Shown in pieces: positions 28,601-41,900 of a DNA stretch of 64,000 bases. The translations under genes were made by a program, and so were the position numbers. The stretch is from Trichobilharzia szidati (lineage: Eukaryota; Platyhelminthes; Trematoda; Strigeidida; Schistosomatidae). The number at the start of each line of letters is the position of its first letter. Within the stretch, counting starts at the first letter, position 1. Below the pieces are notes generated by a model. The model did no database searches. It was not told the origin of the DNA and saw only the letters and a list, made by a program, of their open reading frames with translations. The stretch spans positions 40,102,633-40,166,632 of the forward strand of contig OX235271.1 of NCBI GenBank assembly GCA_944472155.2, read 5' to 3'.

Positions 28601-31600
28601 TTAGCTTTGTATGATGGCGCATCAAATGACACTGCACTCAGTGAGATTTACGCGCAATAGGGTAATATCATCGACCTTTAACAATAGACGTAATTCATTA
28701 TCAAATACAAAGAGATATGCTTGATTGTTTAAGTTACAGCGCAGTACATATTGCTTAGGAAAAAAACCAAGCACGACACAAGTGAATTATGCAAACTTGT
28801 TATCCGAATAGAAAATAACAGACTTTTTATTCTTCTTATTCTTAGTATGTGAGAAATTAGCAGAAACATATCTAAAAAGGCTAAACACCTTTAGAAGATG
28901 AACACAGTATGAACTATGGTGTTGTTTGATGTATAGTGGATTAACGGCAGAAGCCAAGATGTGCATTTCATCCAACTCGGAAGCCATCACCTAGACTAAT
29001 GGTGTGTCCACCTGAGCTTCGAACCTAGCGCCTATCGTTTCAAACGACAAAGAGTTATCCACTAAGTCACTGGGACCACAACAGCCACCTCTTGTGCAAC
29101 GTGTATCAATCATTATTTGTCTAATTTAGTATTTTTATTTCCCGTTGATTGATTATATTGGACCAAAGTGCTCGGTCTCTGAAGAGGCAGATACTGCGGT
29201 CTAATGGATAACGCTTTAGAGCTTGAAACATTAGGATTATGGGCTGGAGTCTTGGAGGAAACATCATCACTCACTGTGAATTCAGGTGTATCTGGCGGGT
29301 GAGTCTCAAATAGGACGAAAAGCGCATCCTGACTTCCACTGCTAGTCACCATCCACCGAATAACATGTAATTTCCCAGACGATGCTGAAGCATCCGTAAC
29401 AAAAGCCAATATATCAATAGAGAAAGAATATTTCCGTCCAATATAATCAACCAACGGGAAAAAAGAAACAAAATTAAACTAAACAGATAGCATGAACTAG
29501 TTATATTGGTATAATTTGTCAAAAGATTTCCCTTATCAACTGAGACAGGTCAGTTATTGAAGCTATAATACGAACGACATAAGATTTCATATAACGATAC
29601 TCAAGTGATAGGAGTATATCTTTGAATAAAGTCATAAAGGTCTCACACATTTTATAACCACTGGACTAAACCAATGATAATCAATCGAATAAGATCCTAG
29701 TATATTATAGATACACCAGAGAAAATGAATCCAAAAACAAATGGATTAACGGCCAAACAGCCAGAAAAACTACGGCTGACGTTAGAAGCAGATTAATTTA
29801 AGGGCTGACCTCAGTAACAAGACATAAATCAGTTCTTTTCATACTGGTGTACTCATAGTCTTACACCTTTTCTACCTTTTAAACAGTACAGAGAGTAAAG
29901 TCTTTAAGGAGGAACCTAGACTCATTATCATTAGATTATTATTCCATCAGGTTTCCAGTGGAACATACGGCATCAACAGCACATCTTCATTTCATCCTGC
30001 CCTCTGCAGTCGTCATTAGCTGGCTCCACGAATGCCCATAAGATATCATCTCCTCCTTACACGGACCCAAGTCTCCGTTTTCCCATCCGTATTCTACTCG
30101 ACGACCTGGCGCGCGATGTCTCTCATTGGTTTCTTCAGTACGTGTCCTTTCCATCTCTATTGCCCACCCTTGAATATTTGTTGGTTAACAATTTCTTGGT
30201 TGGTTCCTAGTTGCTAATCCTTTCTGGCCCGCCATCTGATCTTCAGTGTGGAACGAAGGTGACTGGTGTTACACGCTTGAAGCCTGTTCGAAATGCTTTT
30301 GGTAAGCGTACATGACAATTCCTTCAACACTATAGAAGCACTGACTTGACTTACGTGTTGAAGGTTTGCATCTTGTTCTTCATGCTGAGCGCAGAAGATT
30401 TACACACTTAGTAGTGGAGGTTTATCTTGCTTTACCGATCCCGCCTGGCTTTGACATCCTCAACCGTGCCGTCGTATGCAGTTAAAACGATGCAGTCTAG
30501 ATAACTGAGAAAATTTCTTTCAGATTTCTCCTACTGATAGTGATTGGTGCTTGTTATTATTGTTGGTCACCAGGTATCTTTACCGCCTCTGTCTTCTCTA
30601 TGTTCACTTGTCTTCGACTCTTCTTCTGACAAATTCTTGATTTTCGCCTGTAGATCTTCGAGTTCGTGTGACATTAAACATGAATAGTCTGTGGAGTTCA
30701 AATCTCCTAGAGTCTTCTTGTCAGCCCGACATACTCCTGTCTTCACGCCCCCCACAACCTACTGCTCATGTTCCAGTCTATGATAATTAGGAATATCATT
30801 GACGATAGTATGCCACCTTGTCTTAAGCCTGTCTCCAATTTAAAGTTATCTGAGTTTCCCGTTGTGAATCGTCCGACACTTGACATCATTATACAGCTGT
30901 TAATTAAGTTCATAAAGGTTTGGAGTACTCTGTAGTGCTGAAGTAGTTTCCAAATCACTTCGCGATTGACACTGTCAAAGACATTTCAAAAGTCGATGAA
31001 GCTAAGACGGAGATTCGATTGCCATTCTATGCTCTGTTCGATGATGACACGTAGAGTTGCAATTTGATCTGCAAATAACTTGCTTTTCCTGCATTCAGCT
31101 TGTTCCGAGCGGAGTCTTGCATCAACAGCATCTTTCAGTCTCTCGAGGATGACGCGACTTAATATTTGCTTGAACCTAGAATAAAACCTGTACACTCAAG
31201 GATTTCAGATGAAACTCTTTAGATTAATTTTTCTAACTCAAATTGTTTTAATAAAGTAAACTGTACCTTGATATAGATTTCGGTCAGTACAGTATAAGAA
31301 GGCCAGACCTTGAGGCAAATGAGTACCAATATTTTCAAGACAATCAATCCACCTAAAATAAATTATTTAATAATGAAATAATCATTATTGCTTAGAAACA
31401 AGTATATATTTGTACAAGGCAGAAATCTTATAATACTCAAGGACCTAAGCACATGCAAATGTCTCATTCAAATTTATTGGAGTGAAGTAACAGTACATTC
31501 GAGACAATTGGAGAACTTTGTAACTCAGGAACAGAATAACACTAGTTTTATTCAAAGTGTTACCTTGTAGGAATGTGATTGGTTTCAAGTTTGATCGAGG

Positions 31601-32964
31601 TTTGATATCAGTTGGAGAAACATTGATAACCGAGGAGTATTGGAAAGCTATTTCGTCCTAGTTTGGGGCTCTTCATCAGCACGCACCCATGACTTCATCG
31701 GGGATTAGACTTGGGACCCTGGGGTTACAAGGTGAGCTCGTTGACCATTCAACCACTGAAATGGAATCTAATGCCCAGTCGATAAATTCTAACTTTTGTC
31801 AATAAGCGATTTCATTTAATATTGAACATCTTAGTGTCAATGTACATAATTTCAACGAAACCTACATTATCACGTATTGTCTTCACTAGCAATTGTTAAT
31901 CAGCTCTCCTAAATTGTTGGTTAAATGTTCACAATCAAATATCAGTGGCTCTATTGAATCTTATAATTATATTCTTCGCCACACAAACATTTTTGTAGAG
32001 ATTCAACAACTTCAATCCTTAAGACAATCATAAGTTAGATAAAATTTGAATTTTTTTTCAATTCAAGAGACATAAACTACTTATTTCACTCGTTGGTTAT
32101 GCTTCAACTAAGGCTGCTGCTGTTGCAGACAGGTTTACGGTTACAGATCTAATGTACAATTCGTTTTCATAAAGCTTTCAACTAGTGAATTGTGGGTTCA
32201 TATTCCAACAGACTTTTGTTCAGACCATAAATTACAAAAAGAGATGAATTTTAATGATTGTTTTTTTTTCATATTCATAGGCCATTAAAAAGTGCCCTAT
32301 TTCTGTCTCATGACTTTAAGTCGCCAAACTCCCATGTAGCATACAAGGTAGACAGAAGAGAAAGAGATTCGAAAGAAATGTGCGGGTGAATGAATAATAA
32401 CATGGACAGTATGACAGTTTAGTGGGTGCAAGCGACAACAAAGAATGAATGCATCTGCGCCAGTGAATTATATCACCAACAGTCTAAAGTCATTGGTTCT
32501 TAGCATCCCGATGACTTCCTCAGACAGGTACAAAGTCTACACCTCCCCACGCTAAATAGTCAAAGAGTTCAAAAATTGTCAGCTAACATCGGTCGACCAG
32601 GAAGGCATGAGTTACACGTGTTCTTAACCATTTCAGTCAACTTAACTTTACATCTCAATAATACAAGTTTCTGAAAGTTTCCATTTCCAAAAGTATCATA
32701 CCTATCGATCTAACGATGCAGACTAGTAACAGCAATCAAATGTTGTATCTGTCACTATTAAACAATAAGAAGCAATACAATGTAGTAAAAAGGTAAAATC
32801 ACATCCTAAGTCTATAAAACGTTTTGACCTGTGAAACAGTTCTATGCAAACCACGAGAAGGATTTGTATGCATTAACAGTAGAAGACAGCTTTTTTCAGA
32901 GTAATAAATAGAGTAGATAAATAAATATACAATCAAACGCTTGAAAAGTTGAGTGATGAAAATG

Positions 32965-32996
<32 letters not shown>

Positions 32997-35900
32997 GTAT
33001 ATATATATATATACAGAAAGAGAGAAAGCGACTTACTCTTCATGAAAACCTGCAGTCGATAAAGAACAATATTTCTTTGTCATCTCAATGAGATACTCTG
33101 CAGACTGACTTGCATCTGCCCAGTCATCTGGAGGTGGTAATAGGTTTAGGTTCGATTCTACTTCGAGTTCATCAGAATTTCGATTAAACGGCTCATTTTC
33201 AGAAAATAATTGATCCTTATTAGAGGCATTTTGTTCCAACAGCCAACAATGAAGCTAGTCACAAAAGTGAAACAAGAAAAGATTCATTAACTTGCTGTTA
33301 TGGCATACAATAAGAGCATTCGTTGTTTAAGACTACACTACATACATGAACATTATGCAACATTCTACAATACTCACTAGTATTATCTTTTTTTATTGTT
33401 ATCCTTTTGCAAGAGAAGTTTTGTTTTATTTTTATCACTTTTGCGTCCGTTATTATCTTTGTCTTCACAAGCTGCATGCTTTTGTTTGGAATTTTATTTT
33501 TATTTTTTTATTTTATTATAGCTTGACTCCACACAGTATTTTTGATACAAAAATGGAATTTTCAGTATGTGATATCGATAGCTCAAATTTAGCAGGCCAA
33601 CCATTGATATCGGATGTGCATCGGTCGGGGATCGATCCCCGGATCATTTGCATGCTCGGCGAGAGTTCTAACCACTGTGCCACCGATGCACTAGTATTTT
33701 AAGTCGCTAGACAACGGGTTTCGGAAACCTAGTCTTCAGCGGGTTTACTAACAGCACATAGAGCACAGGGATGCATATCAGACGACAGATAGGCTTATCC
33801 AGGAACCTTACAAGACATTCAAATGATGTATGATATATCTCAAAGATCTGTATACAAGATCCCAGTGATGTGCTACAAATAAATTCTTTACACGTTAGCT
33901 CTAGATGTACTTATGAGCGGACCATGAGACATCAGTATGTGGCTAAGCTGGTATCAGTACCACACTGAGAGCTACAGCCGAAGCTACGTTGCTTTGAATG
34001 GATCTCCACTAAAAGTTGTTTATTTTCTGTTAAGTTAGAAGGTCACAAAAGTGCAAGACATAACAAGTCATAGAAGTGTTATCTTCTCGTCAACTTTGCC
34101 TGGGCAAGCGTGATGCAATGAAGGATTTATTCTGCAATCAAACGAGCGACTTCAACCATGTGAAGGCAACAAAAATCGTGGTACCAGCTGGAGACCTGAA
34201 AGCACAAGTCGAGTTTTTAGTGTCACAGAGTCACTAAAGTGACTGGATCAGATATTGGGGACCATCTTCCCAACTCTCTGCAGTTTACAACCTACGTCTA
34301 GTCAGTACTAACTTGAGGCACCTTCATGGTCGTTCTGTAAACCAGCCTCACTCATGATCACATTCACATAGACCATAATGTCATCAACCAACGATGACGT
34401 GGGTTTATTCATACACAATTGGTACTCCTTTTGAAGCATTTACCTGGATTCTCATAAGGTTGTAATATGTGCTAGGTTTCTTTTGCGCTTTTTAATCATC
34501 ATAAGTGTCACTCCAAACAAATGCACGTTATTTGGCTGCAACTACTACTGCAGTTAAACATTGGACCAACTTAGATTCAAGGAAACCTGTTCACCCTTCA
34601 GGATATATAGATGAACATTGACTGAATTTACAAATCATTAAAGATGGTAAGTAAAACGGCGTATGGTCAGGAAGCGACTCCGTGACGAACATCACACTTA
34701 CATGACTTCCTTGCAACCAACTGAAGACCGTTGATCCCTTCTAACTTACAGTAAATATGGTAACCTATGCAAGCCTCCTAGACAAGGTAAAACAAGGTTT
34801 ACGTTGGGCCTAGTGATCAGAACATGCATATGGTGCGGACTGTTATCTAAAATTGTATGTTAGAGACTGCTATCACTGGGAAATTTCTGAAATCCCCATA
34901 AAAAATCACATCAAACAGAGTGAAGGAATACAATCACGTATCAACACCTGTGAACCAGAAATGTCATCAGAGAAAAACTAATGAACTTTGAAAATTCAGA
35001 CAATGTCACCTTACTGTGCGATAACACACAAGCTGACTACCAGTTTCAATAAGTGTGACGTCTGTTAAGTACTCTTACGAGAGTCTTCAACCGAACTAAC
35101 CCGTGCGGATGAACTGCCCGAAGTAGTCTAAAAAGTTAGTGGATTTAGTTTTTGTGTTAGCGCTAGGACAGGCAGGATAGATGAAGTTTAAAAGTGTACA
35201 GCAAAAGTCACAGAGGCATAAGCCAATCTATATCGCCTATCGCGCGGTCGCAGTGTTAGACTGGTTGTCGAATTTACGGTTTACAACTCCTCTTTGTACA
35301 CTCTCTACCTGGTAAATTTGGTGTCTCTCAGATGAGGGTATGTGACAAGTCTGTGCAGTCAATCATCGCTTTCCACATAGAACTATTTACATCCACTCGT
35401 ATTAAAGTGTAAGTAATTCTGAAATAGGACAGTATTTATTTGGATAGCTTTTCGATAAGTGCTGCCATAGTGTGGCTTCAATATGTGTTACAATTCTTAT
35501 GGTAATATTTCCATAACTCATTGTTCACTTACTCTGTGAGTGGTTGAAAAGAGTAAAACCATGATATGATGCCATGATATAAAGGATGATTGTTTCGCGA
35601 TAGCACCAGTCGCTGCATCAGGACTCAGTGGACGGTGTTTCATTGATCATACAACTTAGTGACTAGAGTCCTTATTAGATACGGCTCTGAAATGTAGTCA
35701 ATATCGGACATGCTATTGCAAATTCCTTTTTCTATCTACTTCAAAAAGTAATATGAAGTAATCAAAGCTCTTTTTAGTGTTTCTGGTTAATGTGTTCACA
35801 TTTTATACTTTCTTGCTTAATTACTTTGTCTCCTTTTCTTATGCATTCCATCTGGATTATTTTGTGTGGCAAATTTTGTCTTGAATAAAAGTATTGATTT

Positions 35901-38900
35901 TGTAGGGATTTTGTTTGATTGGTTGGAGGATTTCATCATGAGTTAGCATCTGTTAGAGAACCATTGGAAAACCTGGGAGTACTGAACAGCTGTTTCGTCC
36001 TAGTTTGGGACTCTTTGGACTCTTCGAACCCCCGGTGGGTGCGTACTGTTGAAGAGTCCCGAACTAGGACGAAACAGCTGTTCAGTACTCCCAGGTTTTC
36101 CAATGGTTCTCTAACTGATGTCAGATCATGATGAAATCCTCCAACCAATTGAATAAAAGTAGTTTAATAAAGATTAAGTAATCTGTTTTCACAACCAAAT
36201 GCATCCATTATATAGCGATATAGTTAAATTAACTAAACAACGGTTAGGTTGGATGAAAACAAACACTGGTAGTTAATAAAACAGTCAGAAAGAACCAGTA
36301 CCTATCAATGGGACTATCTACTAAAAATGTTTTAAAAAATAAACTACTATATATGTACATATACTATATGGGACTAGCAAAACACCTAGAAAGTGAACAG
36401 GCTTTAAAATACACGATCTTTCGACTGGTAAAACACTGAGCCACAGGCTAAAAAGAAAAGAAAACGTTGTGAAATGAAATTAAAGACTTCATTTACTACT
36501 GCTTACCTCGAATAAGGTGATTGTGGGATCTGCGATTCTACGAAAGTCACAAGAGAATACGTTAGAATACTGATTTATTAAATCAAATGGATTAAAACGC
36601 CATTGATAGGAGGAAATATGAGATTCAATCTCTCTAATTTCTTCGACATCTGACTGTTGATCACCAATCTGAAGACAAAAATTAAGAAAACAGAGTTTAG
36701 AACAGACAAGTTAAGGGAATAACATTCATACTTAGCACTATAAATAACCAATTCTTACTGTTATAATGCTAGAAATACCAGACACTACTAATCATGAATT
36801 TTCCAACTAAGAACGGTACCTTTATCAACAGATGGCTAAAGAAATCATACAAAGCCTGATAATTAATTTGACATTTCAAATTTGACCGCGGATTGATATC
36901 AGTTAGAGAAACAACGATTGAGAACCAGGGAGTACTGGACACCTCTTTCGTCCTAGCTTTGGATTCATAGGCAGTACGCACCCACCGGGTTTCGAACCTA
37001 AGACCTCCCGGTCACAAGGTAAGCTCGTAGGCCTTTCAGCTACTGGGACCCGACTCAATGGCCCATGAATTCTAACTTCTACCAATTCGTGATTTCAGCA
37101 CCAGGTCCAACCGGTAGTAAGGGGAGATACTCGCCAATGACATCGGCTGGTTGTCACGTTAAAATCGCGAATTGATAGAAGTCAGAATTCATGAACCAAT
37201 GAGTCGAGTCCCAGTAGCTGAATGGTCTACAAGCTTACCTTGTGACCGGGAGATCCTGGGTTCGAAACCCGGTGGGTGCGTACTGCTTATGAATCCAAAG
37301 CTAGGACGAAAGAGGTGTCCAGTACTCCCTGGTTCTCAATCGTTGTTTCCCTAACTGATATTAATCCGTGATCAGACGTGAAACAAACCAAATCCCTACA
37401 AATAAACGCCTGGAAATACTAAGACATTGATCGAAATTTCAGTTCGTGTATTCCAACAAGACAGTCTATACGGTTTTTCTCCCAGGCACTTCAAAGGGAA
37501 GCTGTCATGTACTGTGCAGGAAAATATTAGACTTCATTCTTACACCTATTTCTTAGACCAATTTTTCTCTACTGTCTCTACAATGGGAACTAATGTTTGA
37601 GGTGAGAGGCAGACTATATAGTAAAAGCCTTGGTTTCCTCAACAAGCTTGACTGTCTAAAGCTTCAGCACCCAATACACCTAGTAGTTATTGCTTCTAGG
37701 AAGCATAAAGAAAACTAAAATGAGACGCGTGAGGAAAATGTTGTTACTATATTTTAATCCAGATATATTCACCAGTTTAAATATTTATAGAAATCATGTT
37801 ACATAAGCCTTCTAGAGAGTACCTCCTTCGAATACAAGCTAGAGTACTACTATAGAAAGAAGGATGGAAATTTAATGATACATAATATAAACACAGATTC
37901 AATACATATAGTTAACTCCATCACTGATCTTTACAGCTTTAGCCTACATTTAACTTCAAACACTTCCTAGCTAGTTGTCAGTGCTACAAGTCCCTTCTTC
38001 TTTACCTACTTGCAATTTGAAGTAATAGAGATTTTTAATTAAAGATTAGGATGCAAACTGTTTAATGTCATCCTCTTTATAGTTTTGAATTGTGTTATAC
38101 AATCATCTGTCCTAAAGCGCAATTGGTTGGTGGTCTATATCTGATCTACTTATTGAATGTAGCAGTTTAAGCTGCCACATTAAGGTAAAGAAAAAAAACT
38201 CCAAAGCAACTAAAATAGACCTAAATTTATGGAAGAAAGAATAAGTACACAGAGAATAATGAGAATGTGATGGATTTCGGAATCCATAGAAAGTGAATAC
38301 GTCTGTACCATTGTCAACGATTTTGAAGCATGTCACCAGCAATCTGCGACCATTCATTCTAAGAGTTTCAAGAACCCCAGCCAGCTAGGTATGCCCCTAC
38401 TTGGCTGGTCCAAACCAATGGTCAAAGACTTCATTGGCTGATGTCAGGTTGGAATTCGACCACCCATAATACTTTTCTGACATGATCCTATGTCAGCTAG
38501 CATGCCCATTGAAGAAGGCAATGGCTCGACATGCGCGAAAAGTACCTCACGCCATCTCAATCTATGTAGCTTCACAATGGTATCGATTTACATGCCATCT
38601 ATAACTACCCCTCTACGCCTACCCTCAATATTACTCACCATATTATACCACTCAATACGGGAGATAGAACACAAACGTCTATAGCCAAAGACAGCTAACC
38701 GTTTCATATCTTCCACTTTAATAGCCCTACCTCATAATCATAAAGGAGGATAGAGAGAACTTCTGCGCATTACACACATGCTGCACCAGAGATAAAGTGA
38801 GTTGTTGATTGTCACAAGAGCCATTTTTTACCCATGCTGAGATTTCATCACCAATCAGTCCATTACGGTCAATACAACTTCCAAAACAAGTGAAGTGAGC

Positions 38901-41900
38901 AAGGCATTCAGCCAATTCATGTACTATCTTTAAACCAGGAGTCTGTGCACAACATCTGACATTTGACAGGGGATGAATAGATCACCATACTAAGATTTCT
39001 GATGAAGGCGTTTACAAAACTGTATTTTTTTTAGCTTCTTTTACCCAGAAGGACTACATCATTTGCATACTCTAAATCGACGGGACTGTTAGCTGGTAAC
39101 AAGCCAACCCCCAAGTCACTAAATTCTGTTGTTCAGTATTTCTTAGCTCCCACGTTTTAGTTACAGATGTATCATAACACACTATCCAATAACCATCTTA
39201 TATGGATCCTCCTTCATTCCCCACTACACTCACTCTATTCAAAAGAAGATACCGTCTGTACGATATCTCCATACAAAAGTGTTAACTTCTTTATGAAAAC
39301 ATTACACAATTCCATTTTTATGATAACTACTGCAAACAAAAGAAAAATGATAACATAGTTCACTCTCGTAACTTTATTCAGGTTAAATACATTCTTAACA
39401 CTTGAATGCACGATCAAATTTATGTTAAGACTGTACACAGAATATCAAGATAAGACAATTGCTTACCTCTAGATTTTCACCATCTTCTATTTCTGAAAAC
39501 AATTCTTCATTAGACGATATTTCCTCGTAGTCAACATCCTATGAAAAGATGAATGGAATGATAAGCCTCAAAACTTTAAAGAATAACTACTGTTAGTGGA
39601 CATACAATATCGAGATAAAACCACATTTTAACTGTGTAGCCATCCGGGTTATCACACCCAGCATCTTAAAAGTAATTAAGGGATAATCAGAAGAACGAAT
39701 AACCAAAGACTATCGATTTATAAAATTCATCTCACATTAAGGAATCCGATCGGTTTCACAAAAAGCAGTAGGTAAAGCATTGCGCAACTGTGTGCCATTT
39801 TGACCGGATGATAGTGAGATGTTTTCATTTTACTGCAGAATGCTCTACGAGCAAACTGCCTTTAACCTTCATATGTGAATAAGATCTCTGGAACATATTT
39901 TGCGATTGGATATTTTGGATGAAAGGAATATACGTGTCCTGTTCGTCCGACACATGTACCTTAGCACGTACGTGTAAATTGGAGCAAAAGTATTCAGAAA
40001 TGCAACCACTCGACACTCGATACATAATGGCCATAAAACTGATGTTTCAAAATCACTTCTGTCTGTCTGTCTGTTTTCGACATACAACTTTGCACATATG
40101 TGCGGCAGTTCAAGTCGCCACACTCGTTTCAAAATCATTTCAGATAAATAAAGTTCTGATTAGTTCCAGCTTACTACGTATCGCTGAACTATAAGCTATT
40201 TCACAGCTGCGACAAAACTTGTGCATTCAGAAGTAGTAAATTTAATAGTTGGAATTGTATTCAAATGTGCCACTCAGTTTATAGAACAATCACTATAGGA
40301 TGAATTAGTCCCACGAGTGGATCTAACAAATATTTCAGTTTGTATACTCCTCACATCCAGGAAACAAAAGCGATAGTACCGAAACGATGTATTGACAAGT
40401 CCGTCTGCAGGAAAATGGAGAGTATGTTCTACTTTTTACGGTGAGATTTATGTCAGAAGAGGGTTTCCAACGTAACCAATAAAGGATTAATGGCTTGAAA
40501 GTTGTCACACATTATGTAAGCCATTTTTAAAGATAGGCACAGTAACTACTTCATTACGCATTCATCTCCTACACCTTCCTAAACAGTCCATTGACCATAG
40601 TTTTGCTTCAACCTTTATGAAAAGTCGTGGCTAAGCTGTCTGAACGAGATGCCTCATGAAGCTTAAGGGCTTTATTGTTCCTTTCAAACAAGTATGTACT
40701 GCTGTATCCATGCTGATCAACCTGGTGCTATGAATTTGAGAATACTGAAGGTCTAAGCCAGCTAAAGTTTTCAACGCACAGTTTAGTGAGAATCAGATAT
40801 GGATTACAAACAAAGTGTAGAGTGATGATGTTATATTTCCTTCGCCTGTTCATGAAGTGTGATGCACAATCCCTTGAACGTGCTCAATGATAACACACCT
40901 GATCAAATTGCTACAGATGTTATATTCATCTGCAGAAATCATCTCTGCATACCCATATCTGTATTTATTTAAGTAACTCGTTATAAAAAAAAAGTCATCT
41001 AGCTTCATACCTAAATTGGGTATAGAAAAAGATACACTAAGCACAAATCTATGTACAGGACATAGCGTCGGTGGCATAGCGGTTAGGACGCTCGCCAACC
41101 ATGCATGTGGTCCGGGGTTCAATCCCCAGCCGATGCACTCCTTTACCTCGCTAAGCCAGAACAGGGCATAAGTCGACTTAATTTATTCTAAAAATAACTT
41201 GGCTTAACGCAATATCTGTCGATTAAGGCGTACGAAATGCTGAATAAGTAAAATGATCGAGTATAGTGTATGATGCAGAAAACAACTTTCCCTAACGGTG
41301 ATTTCGAAGTCTTCAGTTTCTTCGTTCCATTTTTACTTATTGCAGTAAAACATTTGAAGTCATAGAAAAAACAACAAAAGCAAAATCAAAACTCAAGAAC
41401 CATGCCACATTAATCTAATAAGTCTTCAAAATCTTAATAGTTGGAGTTGAAAGTCGAAGACTAGTGTGATAATATTTGTGTAATACTCTAGCATTTATAG
41501 CATTTGTTTGGAATGACTATATAAACGAATCGACTATTTTGATTACCTATAGTTTGGTTTGTAAGGATTAGTTATGTTTTACGAGTTGATCACGGACTGA
41601 TATCAGCTAGAGAACCATTTTGATTACACCGTATCACTAAAGTGAACAATTCATATAGACTAACCTGTATCTCACCATCCTCATAAAGAACAGCAGACTC
41701 TATGTTCATTGTCTTTTGATCATCTACTTTTTCCTCTAAATCCGCTTCTGTGACAGGATGAATAGAAGACAATTCGCTTTCAGGCTGCAATGAACACACA
41801 TTCAAGGACTGGGATTTCATATAACTCTCCGTCGGATTCGTTTGTGCATGATATTGCTGCCAGTTATTCGGAACATCAGGCTAAAGTAAAAGGTATAATT

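Noticed and set aside
41066..41140. tRNA gene (A and B boxes present)
   Set aside because: The head lacks matching acceptor-stem ends and recurs fused to SINE bodies at several sites; the same applies to 26403 and 37207.
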